From: an uncultured Campylobacter sp.
Lineage (GTDB): Bacteria; Campylobacterota; Campylobacteria; Campylobacterales; Campylobacteraceae
DNA: 48,579 nt
Direction: 5' to 3'
NCBI RefSeq assembly: GCF_937973075.1
Contig: NZ_CALBWL010000010.1
Span: forward strand, 1-48,579
The notes beneath the pieces are model-generated. The model did not search any database. It worked only from the letters and a program-made list of their open reading frames with translations, and was not told the origin of the DNA. The translations under genes and the position numbers were made by a program. How positions within the stretch are numbered: position 1 is the first letter of the stretch; each line of letters opens with the position of its first letter. This document shows positions 39,091 to 47,727 of the stretch, piece after piece.

Positions 39091-39492
39091 ATGAAATTTT
39101 TAAAACGATACAAAAATATTATTCTATTACCATTTTTGCTGATTATTTCGTTTTTTGTTTTTCGTATGATTTATACGGAAATAATTAGCGAGTGCGCTCC
39201 AATGAGGCTTTTTTCAAAAAATTCTCTAAGTAATAGCGGTTATGTTAAGTTAAAAGCAAAATGTATAAGAAAAGCTTTGGAAAATAACGATAATCACCTT
39301 ATTATGCAGTATTTTAAAAGAGAGACGAGCGAGTGCCTTGAGATCATTGATGGATCGTCAAAGATCCCACATAATTTGATTAGAGTTAATAGTTTTGAAG
39401 AGTGGAAAAAATTAAGGCTTACAGATACTGACAATATCATTTGTCCTATTGGTAATTCTAAAAAGAGCGATATTAGCAATGAAAGTAAATGA
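39091..39492 (+). CDS. membrane-anchored protein, 133 aa
   Basis: ATG 39091 follows AAGGAAATAAA. One N-terminal span (NIILLPFLLIISFFVFRMIY), then a small domain with four Cys, ending with a hydrophilic tail. Like 37818 it is likely an envelope-located immunity protein or a remnant cluster gene. It is the last gene before the trp genes. Family unknown. Confidence 0.55.
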   Translation: MKFLKRYKNIILLPFLLIISFFVFRMIYTEIISECAPMRLFSKNSLSNSGYVKLKAKCIRKALENNDNHLIMQYFKRETSECLEIIDGSSKIPHNLIRVNSFEEWKKLRLTDTDNIICPIGNSKKSDISNESK

Positions 39493-39680
39493 ATTTATAA
39501 ATTATTCAAATTTACGGCGCTTAAGGCCTACTTATCAAGCAAGATATTAGCCATAATTTGAAGCGTAAATTTTAAAATTTATTATCTGCGCCGCGCGTTT
39601 TTGCGGCTGCATATCCGATAAATTTAGAAGAGCGCCGCAAAAGGCGCCGTCAAAAAAGCGAAATTTAACGCGAAATTTTA

Positions 39681-39686
39681 TATAAT
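39681..39686 (+). promoter_or_regulatory. trpB: probable -10 box before trpB (TATAAT)
   Basis: TATAAT stands 27 bases before the trpB ATG, within an AT-rich stretch (AATTTTATATAATCTTG). No clear -35 element is needed for Campylobacter sigma-70 promoters. The 180 bases before hold a GC-rich hairpin (GGCGCC region, about 39631-39650), but no Trp-codon leader peptide was recognised. Confidence 0.45.
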
Positions 39687-39712
39687 CTTGCGATTTAATG
39701 CGAGGAGATAGG

Positions 39713-40894
39713 ATGAATAAAAAGGCGTATTTCGGGAGTTTTGGCGGGCAATTCGTGCCGGAGACGGCGATGTTCGCGCTTGAGGAGTTGGAGGATGCGT
39801 ACAACACCATAGCGCAGACGAAGGAATTTAAAGACGAGCTGGACTATTTGCTGCGCGAATACGCGGGGCGTCCGACGCCGTTATATCGCGCCGCGCGCCT
39901 TAGTGAGCACTACGGGCATGAAATTTATCTAAAGCGCGAGGATCTTAACCATACGGGCGCTCATAAGATCAACAACGCCCTAGCGCAGGCGCTACTAGCC
40001 AAAAAAATGGGTAAAAAAAAGATCATCGCAGAAACCGGCGCGGGTCAGCATGGCGTAGCGACGGCGACGGCAGCAGCGCTATTCGGGCTTGAGTGCGACG
40101 TGTATATGGGCGAGACCGACGCTGCGCGCCAGCAGCTCAATGCCTTTAGGATGCAGCTTCTGGGCGCAAATTTAATCAAAATCGGCACCGGTCTTAAAAC
40201 GCTCAAAGAGGCGACCACCGCGGCGATTCAGGCGTGGGTGAACGAGATTGAGAGCGTATTTTACGTCATCGGCTCGGCGGTCGGGCCGCATCCGTATCCT
40301 AAGATGGTTAGGGAATTTCAGAGCGTTATCGGTACCGAGACCAGATCGCAGCTCGCAAGCAAGGGGATCAAAGCCAACTACGTCCTAGCCTGCGTAGGAG
40401 GCGGAAGCAATGCGATAGGAATTTTTAGCGCGTTCGTGGATGATCCTAGCGTGCAACTCATCGGCGTCGAAGCGGGCGGCTTGGGCGCACATACCCCTTA
40501 TCACGCAGCGACCATCACTAACGGGCGCGCGGGCATCATCCACGGCATGAAAACGATCGTACTGCAGGATAAATTCGGCATGATCGAGCCTGTTCACAGC
40601 ATCTCGGCGGGGCTTGATTATCCCGGCGTGGGTCCTGAGCACGCGCATCTGCACGAGATAAGTCGCGCAAAATACGAAGCGGTAACCGACGATGAGTGTA
40701 TCACGGCGCTTAAACTGCTCTGTAGGCTCGAAGGCATCATCCCAGCGATCGAAAGCGCGCACGCGTTAGCGTATTTGCAAAAGCTCTGCCCGCAGCTAAA
40801 AGGCAAAAAAACGATCGTCGTAAACGTAAGCGGCAGGGGCGATAAGGATATGGATACCGTGATGAATTACAAAAAAGGAACGATTTATGGATAA
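39713..40894 (+). CDS. trpB: tryptophan synthase beta chain
   Basis: This 393-aa protein starts at ATG 39713 (GAGGAG 9 bases upstream). It condenses indole with serine to tryptophan using PLP. Motifs: KREDLNHTGAHKINNAL (PLP Lys in HKINN, about residue 87), AETGAGQHGVATATAAALFG, CVGGGSNAIGIF (phosphate loop) and GPEHAHL, and the C-terminal SGRGDKDM. Length is normal. It overlaps trpA by 8 bases. Here trpB-trpA stand alone, preceded by the toxin cluster, not by trpE/D/F as in C. jejuni. Confidence 0.97.
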   Translation: MNKKAYFGSFGGQFVPETAMFALEELEDAYNTIAQTKEFKDELDYLLREYAGRPTPLYRAARLSEHYGHEIYLKREDLNHTGAHKINNALAQALLAKKMGKKKIIAETGAGQHGVATATAAALFGLECDVYMGETDAARQQLNAFRMQLLGANLIKIGTGLKTLKEATTAAIQAWVNEIESVFYVIGSAVGPHPYPKMVREFQSVIGTETRSQLASKGIKANYVLACVGGGSNAIGIFSAFVDDPSVQLIGVEAGGLGAHTPYHAATITNGRAGIIHGMKTIVLQDKFGMIEPVHSISAGLDYPGVGPEHAHLHEISRAKYEAVTDDECITALKLLCRLEGIIPAIESAHALAYLQKLCPQLKGKKTIVVNVSGRGDKDMDTVMNYKKGTIYG

Positions 40895-41633
40895 GATCAA
40901 AGCGGCCTTTGCGGGCAAAAAAGCAAACATCGGCTATATCGTGGCGGGATATCCGAGCCCCGCGCACACGAAGGAGTTTTTGTCAAATTTAGACGAAAGC
41001 GTGATCGATCTGCTTGAGATTGGCATCCCGTATTCCGATCCGCTCGCAGACGGCCCGGAAATTTTTAAAGCGAGCTTTTCCGCGGTGCAAAACGGCGTAA
41101 ACGCGGGCACAGTATTTGAAATTTTAAAAGAGGTGCAAACGCGCAAGCCGCTCGTGTTTTTGGTCTATTACAACGTGATCTTTGCCTACGGCGCGCGCGA
41201 GTTTGTAGCGCAGGCGGCGCGCTACGGCATCAGCGGACTAATAATCCCCGATCTGCCGTATGAGGAAAATGAGGAAATTTTCGCGCTTTGCGAAGAGTTC
41301 GGTATCGCGCTCATCCCGCTTATTAGCGTTACGAGCGAGCACCGCGCCACGCGAGTTTTGAGCCGCGCACGAGGCTTCATCTACGGCGTGGGAGCTATCG
41401 GCGTGACCGGAAGCAAGCAAACTCCGATCTCGCGCCTAAAAAATATGGTCGCTGATCTTAAAAAAATGAGCGATCTGCCCGTAGCGATCGGCTTTGGTAT
41501 TCGCAGCTCTAGCGATGTTCGCGCCACTAAAGAATACGCAGACGGTGCTATCATAGGCACTGCGATCGTAAATTTATGCGCGAGCTATGGCGGGCGCGAG
41601 CTGCAAGACAAGATCGCCGAACTTTTTAACTAA
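40887..41633 (+). CDS. trpA: tryptophan synthase alpha chain
   Basis: This 248-aa TIM-barrel protein cleaves indole-glycerol phosphate and passes indole to TrpB. Motifs: LLEIGIPYSDPLADGPEI (catalytic Glu in LLEIG, Asp in YSDPLADGP), ISGLIIPDLPYEE, GFIYGVGAIGVTG and VAIGFGIRSSSDV. Slightly shorter than the usual 265 residues. Overlap with trpB indicates coupled translation. Confidence 0.96.
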   Translation: MDKIKAAFAGKKANIGYIVAGYPSPAHTKEFLSNLDESVIDLLEIGIPYSDPLADGPEIFKASFSAVQNGVNAGTVFEILKEVQTRKPLVFLVYYNVIFAYGAREFVAQAARYGISGLIIPDLPYEENEEIFALCEEFGIALIPLISVTSEHRATRVLSRARGFIYGVGAIGVTGSKQTPISRLKNMVADLKKMSDLPVAIGFGIRSSSDVRATKEYADGAIIGTAIVNLCASYGGRELQDKIAELFN

Positions 41634-41643
41634 CGGAAAGAGC

Positions 41644-42798
41644 ATGAAAAAGATATTTTTGATTTTAATCGCAAATTTTTGCCTCGGCGCCAATCTGATG
41701 CAATACGATCTTTTCAACCACGACGACAGCGTCGACATCGTTTTGGCGTTTGACTCTGCCTATAAGCCTAACAATATTGCACGCATAGTTAATGGGCAGT
41801 CGATGAGCCTTATTTTAAAAGGGCTTGGCGGCGATGAGAAATTTAACGAAATGCGCACCAATCAAAAGGTCTTAAAAAGCTTTACGATAGCGCCCAAAGG
41901 CAAGGATATCGAGATCAATTTCCCCACCGGTGCCGATCTTTTAGTAGATGCCCACTCCCAAGACGATGATTTAAAGCTCATTTTACGCGTAAAAAACCCC
42001 GCTTTCGATCAAAGCAAGATGAGCGTAAAGAGCGAGGCGAATGAAACGGCGCAAAGCAGCAGCAGCAGGATTTCTGTGATGCCGATAATCGTAGCATTAC
42101 TTCTTGCGGCTGCGGTTTTTGTCGGCGTACGAAAATTTTTATCACACAAGCCGCAAAAAAGTATCGACGAGACATGGCGGGTTTTTGAAGACGACGCTAG
42201 CATAGAGGGCGCTGACGTGGACGAAGCGGGCATAGATGAAATTTTAAACGACTCCTCTTTTAAAAATCAGAGCGGATCAAAGAACGCAAATTTTACAAAT
42301 TATTCTGACGTGCAGGAGTTTGCGAAGAAAGATGAAGCCTCTGCTTTAAATTCCAAAAATTCTAACGACTCAAAAAACGTAGATAGCGCAGATTTTTTCA
42401 GAGGCGAGAGTGTGGACGAAGAGAGTGCACACGATAAATTTTACGATGAGGTTGCGCGTGCCGAGCGTTCGGAAGCTATGGGGGCGGACGAAAACTATGA
42501 GAGCGCTGAGAATATCAGGGCAGCGGATAAAATTTCGCCGCTTAAAGTAAGCCCTGCTGAGAGTGGCACGATGGAATTTCGCGAGGGAGCAAAAGAGAGA
42601 TCGGATGCAAAAGAGCCTAAAGTTTCGGCATTTAAAAGCATTTTAGAAAATGAGTTGCTTAGCTCGGATACCGCAAGACCTAGCGATGTGCGAGTAGAGC
42701 TGGTGCGCGAGATCGACGAAAATAATGCTGCCGTAGTGCTAAGCTTCGCGGGCAAAAAACATCTAGTGGTGCTAAAAAGCTCCAACGCTATCGATTGA
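41644..42798 (+). CDS. single-pass membrane protein with large acidic cytoplasmic tail
   Basis: This 384-aa protein starts at ATG 41644, 10 bases after trpA (GGAAAGAGC upstream). It has an N-terminal signal (MKKIFLILIANFCLGAN), a periplasmic domain at about 20-135 (YDLFNHDDSVDIVLAFDSAY; FTIAPKGKDIEINFPT) resembling an AMIN-like fold, and a membrane span at about 140-160 (VMPIIVALLLAAAVFVGV). A disordered Asp/Glu/Ser-rich region follows, and a conserved-looking end (VELVREIDENNAAVVLSFAG). It may link the envelope to a cytoplasmic partner. Probably co-transcribed with trpBA. Family not recognised. Confidence 0.75.
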   Translation: MKKIFLILIANFCLGANLMQYDLFNHDDSVDIVLAFDSAYKPNNIARIVNGQSMSLILKGLGGDEKFNEMRTNQKVLKSFTIAPKGKDIEINFPTGADLLVDAHSQDDDLKLILRVKNPAFDQSKMSVKSEANETAQSSSSRISVMPIIVALLLAAAVFVGVRKFLSHKPQKSIDETWRVFEDDASIEGADVDEAGIDEILNDSSFKNQSGSKNANFTNYSDVQEFAKKDEASALNSKNSNDSKNVDSADFFRGESVDEESAHDKFYDEVARAERSEAMGADENYESAENIRAADKISPLKVSPAESGTMEFREGAKERSDAKEPKVSAFKSILENELLSSDTARPSDVRVELVREIDENNAAVVLSFAGKKHLVVLKSSNAID

Positions 42799-43100
42799 TG
42801 AGGCGTAGAATTTCGTAACTTGCGGGCTTTGTGGCCGTATGTAAAAATAGAATTTCCGACTTCGTGCGAGAAATTAAGGCTGGTTTATTTATATTTAAGT
42901 AAAATTCTATAGTTAAGACTGGCTTCGTATGTCCGAACCCCATTTTAACTACTTTTTAAATTCTATTTTTAGTCATTTTTAAGTATGGATAGGATTCTTA
43001 CTTTTTAAAATTTAGATCGGAATTTATTTGCTTTTTATTTTACAAAGGATAAAATCGCGCCTAAGAGATCGGTCGATCTAGATTATTTCAGGACTTTTTC
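42799..43100. other. non-coding stretch between the membrane protein and yedE
   Basis: 302 bases, AT-rich in the second half, with several TTCTATTTTTAG-like motifs but no hairpin of note and no ORF above 40 codons that looks like protein. It probably carries the yedE promoter; an AGGAC ribosome site precedes ATG 43101. Confidence 0.5.
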
Positions 43101-44162
43101 ATGAATAACGTTAAATGGTACATTATCGCAGGCGCCGTGCTAGGCGTGCTGGGTGCGATGCTGGTGCATTTTGGAAACCCGGGCAATATGGGCGTTTGCG
43201 TCGCTTGTTTTTTGCGCGATACCACGGGCGCGCTGGGCTTTCACCGAGCTGCCGCAGTGCAATACATCCGCCCGGAGATCATAGGGCTCGTGTTCGGCGG
43301 CTTTTTAGCAAGCGTGCTTTGGACGCGCGAGTTTGCGCCAGTTACGGGCAGCTCGCCGTTTGCGAAATTTTTCCTAGGAATTTTCGCGATGATCGGCTGC
43401 CTTGTATTTTTGGGATGCCCGTGGCGCGCGTTTTTGCGCCTAGGCGGCGGCGATTTGACCGCGTTAGCCGGGTTAGCGGGTCTGATCTGCGGCGTACTCA
43501 TTGGGTTTTTGCTTAAAAAGCGCGGCTATGAGGCGAGCAAAGAGGCAAGGCTTAGCGGCGCGATCGGAATTTTGCCCGTGCTACTGGGCGCTGCGCTGCT
43601 TGCAGCCTTGGTTTTCGGACTCAAAACGGGCGAGGGCGGCGCGCTTTTTATCTCCGCTAAAGGTCCCGGCGCACAACACGCCGCGGTAGGCATTTCGCTG
43701 GCTGCGGGCATTATCGTGGGCGCGGTGATGCATAGAAGCAAATTTTGCAGCGTCGGCGCGTTCGGTAGAATTTTCCGCGGCGATTTCTCGATGTTTTGGG
43801 GCGTACTAAGCGTCATCGTGTTTGCAAGCATCGCAAATATCGCGTTTGGGCAATACAAACTCGGCTTTGAAGGCCAGCCTATCGCACATAACGATTTCGT
43901 TTGGAATTTCTTGGGCATGGTGCTCGCAGGACTTTGCTTCAGCCTCAGCGAAGGCTGCCCGGGCAAGCATCTGGTGCAGGCCGGCACGGGAAATTTAAGC
44001 TCGGGCATCTTCGTCATCGGCATGGCGGCGGGCGCCGCGATCGCGCATAATTTCTTGCTCGCAAGCTCGGCTAAAGGCATCACCGAGTTCGCTCCTTACG
44101 CGGTTGCGATCGGTTTTGTTTTTGCGCTTTACGTGGGGATTTTTCAAAGACGCAGCGTTTAA
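43101..44162 (+). CDS. yedE: YedE-type selenium-related membrane transporter
   Basis: This 353-aa inner-membrane protein has about nine hydrophobic segments and the YeeE/YedE motifs: FGNPGNMGVCVACFLRDTTG (Cys pair), GCLVFLGCPWRAFLRLGGGD, GAVMHRSKFCSVGAFGRIFR and SEGCPGKHLVQAGTGN. Conserved Cys residues in these loops handle sulfur or selenium compounds. The first motif with RDTTGALGFHRA is typical of the selenium-associated branch. The usual partner gene yedF is not adjacent. Start ATG 43101 follows AGGAC. Confidence 0.88.
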   Translation: MNNVKWYIIAGAVLGVLGAMLVHFGNPGNMGVCVACFLRDTTGALGFHRAAAVQYIRPEIIGLVFGGFLASVLWTREFAPVTGSSPFAKFFLGIFAMIGCLVFLGCPWRAFLRLGGGDLTALAGLAGLICGVLIGFLLKKRGYEASKEARLSGAIGILPVLLGAALLAALVFGLKTGEGGALFISAKGPGAQHAAVGISLAAGIIVGAVMHRSKFCSVGAFGRIFRGDFSMFWGVLSVIVFASIANIAFGQYKLGFEGQPIAHNDFVWNFLGMVLAGLCFSLSEGCPGKHLVQAGTGNLSSGIFVIGMAAGAAIAHNFLLASSAKGITEFAPYAVAIGFVFALYVGIFQRRSV

Positions 44163-44217
44163 GGCTGATATTTAATCTCAGAGATCAATTGAATACAGAG
44201 GCGGCGTATCTAGCCAA

Positions 44218-44257
44218 GCTCCAGCAGCGTACTTATAAAGAAATACGCTGCTGGAGC
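44218..44257. repeat. isolated hairpin with 14-bp perfect stem
   Basis: GCTCCAGCAGCGTA (44218-44231) and TACGCTGCTGGAGC (44244-44257) pair perfectly around a 12-base loop (CTTATAAAGAAA). There is no T tract after it on either strand. It lies 55 bases after the yedE stop in an otherwise AT-rich intergenic region. It may be a mobile palindrome or an RNA structure, rather than a normal terminator. Confidence 0.6.
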
Positions 44258-44395
44258 AGAGTGCTCGCTGCAAGACTGGCGCAAGCAGCTGGAAGTGGAA
44301 TTTAAGAATTTGTAGCCGTATTCATAACGCGATAAAGCAAATGATAAAAATATATTCCGCGCAAGAAAGATTACGATCAATTTTTAAGAGTCGCT

Positions 44396-44419
44396 CCTTT
44401 AAATTTTAAAATTTAAAGG
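44396..44419. terminator. AT-rich palindrome between convergent genes
   Basis: CCTTTAAATTTTAAAATTTAAAGG reads the same on both strands over 24 bases (arms CCTTTAAAT and ATTTAAAGG). Lying between the plus-strand yedE and the minus-strand gene ending at 44462, it may act as a bidirectional terminator, though the stem is weak. Confidence 0.35.
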
Positions 44420-44461
44420 CTTCGCCATTTGAGGCTTCTTTAATTTAAAAATCTTTAATTA

Positions 44462-45365
44462 CTAATTAAAACCCAGCCACACGTGGTGCTGGACTTTATT
44501 TAAATCAATACCTTTTCTCTTTATAAAAAATTCTTTTATCCTGGCGTAGTCGTCCATAGCTTCTATCGTAAAGGCGATATCTTTATCCTTGCCTCGGATT
44601 ATTATATTATCGTAGAATATAAATCTAAGTTGAAATTTAAAAACCAAAAAATATATAAATTTTGAGATGAATAAAAACAAAAACGTCAATATCAATATAA
44701 AAATTACTTTGGAACTACCTGTTTCTATATATTTTCTTACGCCGATAGCTAATACTAATATGCAGATCAATAAAAAAGCGATTATCGTAGCATACGGATC
44801 AAATTTTAAGAAAAATCTATAAAAAGCGCCTTGCCTCCTAAGCCACTCATTATCTCTTGCAAAATAGGCTCTTTTTACATCCTTAAGATCATCTAAGAAT
44901 ATAGTTTTTTCGGGCATTTTGTTTGTACAATAAGTAACTCGATCATTATAAAATTTTACAAATTTCTTATTAAAAAAATTTGTAAAATATTCCATTATTA
45001 TAGGCAATCCGAAAAATGGAAATACTATAAAAAGCTGATTATATCTAGTTTGATTGGGTTCGTATGAATACATAAAAATCATAATCGCAAGCGTGCATAC
45101 CGTAGCAAGAACTATATAAAAATTCGTCCTATCTTTGAGCACTAAAGGCTCTTTATTATAATCACTAGCGCAACTCGGATTTTGTTCAAATTTATTAGAT
45201 TTTTCGTTTGTATTTATCGTAGAGTCATCCGTGAGTTTTTCAAATTTAAAATTTTTACTGTCAGAATTTTCGGCATCAAAATTCCGCCCTGAACCCCGCT
45301 CTAAATTTTGACGCCGTTCATTTAGAATTTTCTTTAGCTTTTCGAGTCTCTGTTTTTTTATTCAT
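44462..45365 (-). pseudogene. membrane protein paralogue, frameshifted at an A7 tract
   Basis: ATG 45365 opens a frame that stops after 15 codons (TGA). Removing one A from the A7 tract (45353-45359) joins it to an open frame running to 44462: KKQRLEKLKKILNERRQNLE, then an Asn-rich linker with SDYNKEPLVLKDRT, four hydrophobic segments and the tail FFIKRKGIDLNKVQ. A shorter start at GTG 45142 is possible but lacks the N-terminal region shared with the next gene (DYDKEPIIIKDH). The A7 tract could give phase variation. Family resembles YcxB-like or PH-type small membrane proteins; not certain. Confidence 0.6.
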
Positions 45366-45382
45366 CTTTTATTCTTTATAGC

Positions 45383-46291
45383 CTACACAAAAATTTGCGG
45401 CGGGATTTTATCTAAATTTTTCCCTGTTTTGAGTAAAAAATAGGTTTTTAACTCCCTGTACTCTTTGCTACTTAGAAACGAAACCTCTATAAAAGAACTT
45501 TTGTCATATATCAATATGCTGTCATTTATAATATCAAAGCCTAGCCCGTTAAAAAGCCTATATAGCAATAAAGGAAAGAAGCTAATAGATATAATTACCG
45601 CAAAAATTATCCAAAAATTTTCCTCCCTTCCGTCTATCACTACCGCTACGAAAAAAACTAAAAGCAAATATATAAAAGCAAATAGCAGCATAAGGCATTT
45701 TGTCTTTTTTGATATTTCGGGATATGACGGTCCCGTGGTTCGTTTGATACAAGTTATATCTGAAATTTTGGTCTCATATAAAACGGCTTCCGTTTTTTTA
45801 GAGTATAGGGTTATATCGTCATTTTTAAAGCATATATAGCACTTGCCGAAATTTGAGAATTTATTTAATGCTCTGAGCGGAAAATAGCAATCCAGCAAAA
45901 CGAGAAATAAAATTTGCTGGGCGGAAAATTTACCGCAGATCGCCATCAATATCGTAGTAATGATATAAATCACGCCGATGATAGCATTTAAAACTATAGC
46001 GTGGTCTTTTATGATTATCGGCTCTTTGTCGTAATCTCTTGTTTGAGTTTTAAAATTTTGCGAGGGTGTATCAGCGGCGCAAGAGAAATCGCTTTGCGAT
46101 TTTTGTTCAACGGCATTCGTAAAATTTCGTTCGCTGGCATTTATAGAATTTCGCCTGCCATTGCTCGTAAATTTTAGCCCACCACCCGCCAAATTTCGCT
46201 TATCGCAATTTTTATCTTGCAAGAAATCCTTTATATTTTTATCATACCGCGTTTTGCTTATGCCAAACCTAGCAATTTCGTCGTTATGCAT
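45383..46291 (-). CDS. membrane protein, paralogue of the frameshifted neighbour
   Basis: This 302-aa protein starts at ATG 46291 with AAGGAGCC upstream. A hydrophilic N-terminus (residues 1-95, low complexity) is followed by paired spans at about 102-140 (AIVLNAIIGVIYIITTILMA) and about 200-245 (LLFAFIYLLLVFFVAVVI), and by a C-terminal part (YRELKTYFLLKTGKNLDK) shared with the neighbour. The downstream region may act as a PH-like domain (DITCIKRTTGPSY). Tandem duplication is clear. Function unknown. Confidence 0.65.
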   Translation of the reverse strand: MHNDEIARFGISKTRYDKNIKDFLQDKNCDKRNLAGGGLKFTSNGRRNSINASERNFTNAVEQKSQSDFSCAADTPSQNFKTQTRDYDKEPIIIKDHAIVLNAIIGVIYIITTILMAICGKFSAQQILFLVLLDCYFPLRALNKFSNFGKCYICFKNDDITLYSKKTEAVLYETKISDITCIKRTTGPSYPEISKKTKCLMLLFAFIYLLLVFFVAVVIDGREENFWIIFAVIISISFFPLLLYRLFNGLGFDIINDSILIYDKSSFIEVSFLSSKEYRELKTYFLLKTGKNLDKIPPQIFV

Positions 46292-46353
46292 TTGGCTCCT
46301 TCTTATACACGCTTGATTTAGATATAACTATCGCGTGAGTTTGCACACGGAGA

Positions 46354-47721
46354 TCAGCCTTGCGCATTTTTTAAAATTTGTAAAATTTCGCTTATCTTTT
46401 GTGGATCTTTAATGCCTCGCGCGTCCTCCACGCAGCTGTTTAGATCGATAGCGTATGGGCGCAGTGCGAGTGCCTCACGGATATTTTGCGCGCCGATGCC
46501 GCCTGCAAGAATAAAAGAGATCGCGCCGCTTTTAGCAGCAGTACTATGTTTATCCGCACTATCATCTTTTGTGGCACCCAGCTTGCCTACTTCGCCGCCG
46601 TCATTTGAAATATTTGGCGCGCTCGCCTCATAGTCGCTTGCGCCTCGATCATTGACGCCTTCGCTTGTGGGTCTTAAACCACTCAGCCTAGCGGTAGCAC
46701 ACGCACTAAATTTGCACTCATCGTCATTCTTTGCGGCGCGACGATCGGCGCTCGTTTCTTGTTTCGTATTGCTCGATCGAACAATATCATGTGTGCGCTC
46801 GCTCGCTTCCTTACTATTAGAGGCACAGCACACGTTGCTTACTCTCTTGAGCTTTAAATTTCCGTTTTCGCTATGCTCCACGCAAGAATTGTTGCAGTCG
46901 CCGTTTTTGTCGCGCTTTAAATTCCCCTCGCTATATCCGCTACAGATCGCGCTATGTTTAATATGGCTCCTTGTGTTGCCAGCGCCTTGTATTGTGCCTG
47001 CTACGTAGTATTTTTCATTACTTGCTGTGTCGTTTTGTGTATCGCAGCGCCCGCTAGCCGGGTCGTATTGTCCTTCGTAGCCAAGCCCTGCGCGTCTCAA
47101 TAGATTCCAGTCGAAGCTCACGCCGTTGCCGCCCAGGTTCGCCCCTTTAGCGTCGAATAAGATCCGATCACAGCTCAAACCCTCAAGCGGCGGCATTTCG
47201 GCGCCAATGCTTAGCACCTGCCACGCCTCTATGCCCGCCGCGTTAAGCCGCGCTTTGAAATCCGCGCTTATGCGTCCGTAAATTTGAGTGCAGTCCAACT
47301 CGCAAAGGCTGCAAATTTTTAAAATTTGCTCCTCGCCTAAAGCTTCCGTATCTAAAATTTCAGAATTTAGATCTTTTACGGAGGCGGACACAGCGCAGTT
47401 TGCGTTTAAATTTACGTTCAAATCGTCGCACTCGTTTTTGTAAAATTCTATACTGCCGCTATCACTGCCGCGAATTTTGCTGCTAAAATTTTTACATTCG
47501 TACGCGGCGGCGCTGTGTTTTTCGGAGCTCAAAGCAAAGACTCCGACGCACTTTGCGCCGTTTTGGTGCGCGATGCGTGCGATCTCGCGAGCCGTTTCTA
47601 CGCTAACTCGGCGTTTGGAGCTCGATACGAATATCACACCTAAAAAATTTACGTCTAGACCTGCCGCAGCGCATGCTTCTTCAGATGTTTTGATACCGCA
47701 AATTTTAATTAAAACACTCAT
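46354..47721 (-). CDS. trpF: phosphoribosylanthranilate isomerase with two large insertions
   Basis: This 455-aa protein isomerises phosphoribosylanthranilate in tryptophan synthesis. Core motifs are all there: LIKICGIKTSEEA with catalytic Cys8, FLGVIFVSSSKRRVS, CELDCTQIYG, DRILFDAKGANLGGNGVSFD, FILAGGIGAQNIREAL, and DLNSCVEDARGIKD with the catalytic Asp; usual SGVE here reads SCVE. The normal length is about 205. Residues about 70-125 and 228-392 are extra, rich in Asn, Ser, Lys and Cys, and lie in loops of the barrel. The gene starts 6 bases after the endonuclease stop, far from trpBA. Confidence 0.88.
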   Translation of the reverse strand: MSVLIKICGIKTSEEACAAAGLDVNFLGVIFVSSSKRRVSVETAREIARIAHQNGAKCVGVFALSSEKHSAAAYECKNFSSKIRGSDSGSIEFYKNECDDLNVNLNANCAVSASVKDLNSEILDTEALGEEQILKICSLCELDCTQIYGRISADFKARLNAAGIEAWQVLSIGAEMPPLEGLSCDRILFDAKGANLGGNGVSFDWNLLRRAGLGYEGQYDPASGRCDTQNDTASNEKYYVAGTIQGAGNTRSHIKHSAICSGYSEGNLKRDKNGDCNNSCVEHSENGNLKLKRVSNVCCASNSKEASERTHDIVRSSNTKQETSADRRAAKNDDECKFSACATARLSGLRPTSEGVNDRGASDYEASAPNISNDGGEVGKLGATKDDSADKHSTAAKSGAISFILAGGIGAQNIREALALRPYAIDLNSCVEDARGIKDPQKISEILQILKNAQG

Positions 47722-47727
47722 TTTCGC

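Noticed and set aside
46652..47008. 118-aa plus-strand frame over trpF
   Set aside because: It is antisense to the low-complexity insertion of TrpF, Leu/Ser-rich, and has no RBS. It remains possible that the insertion is a foreign gene, but nothing recognisable is read from it.
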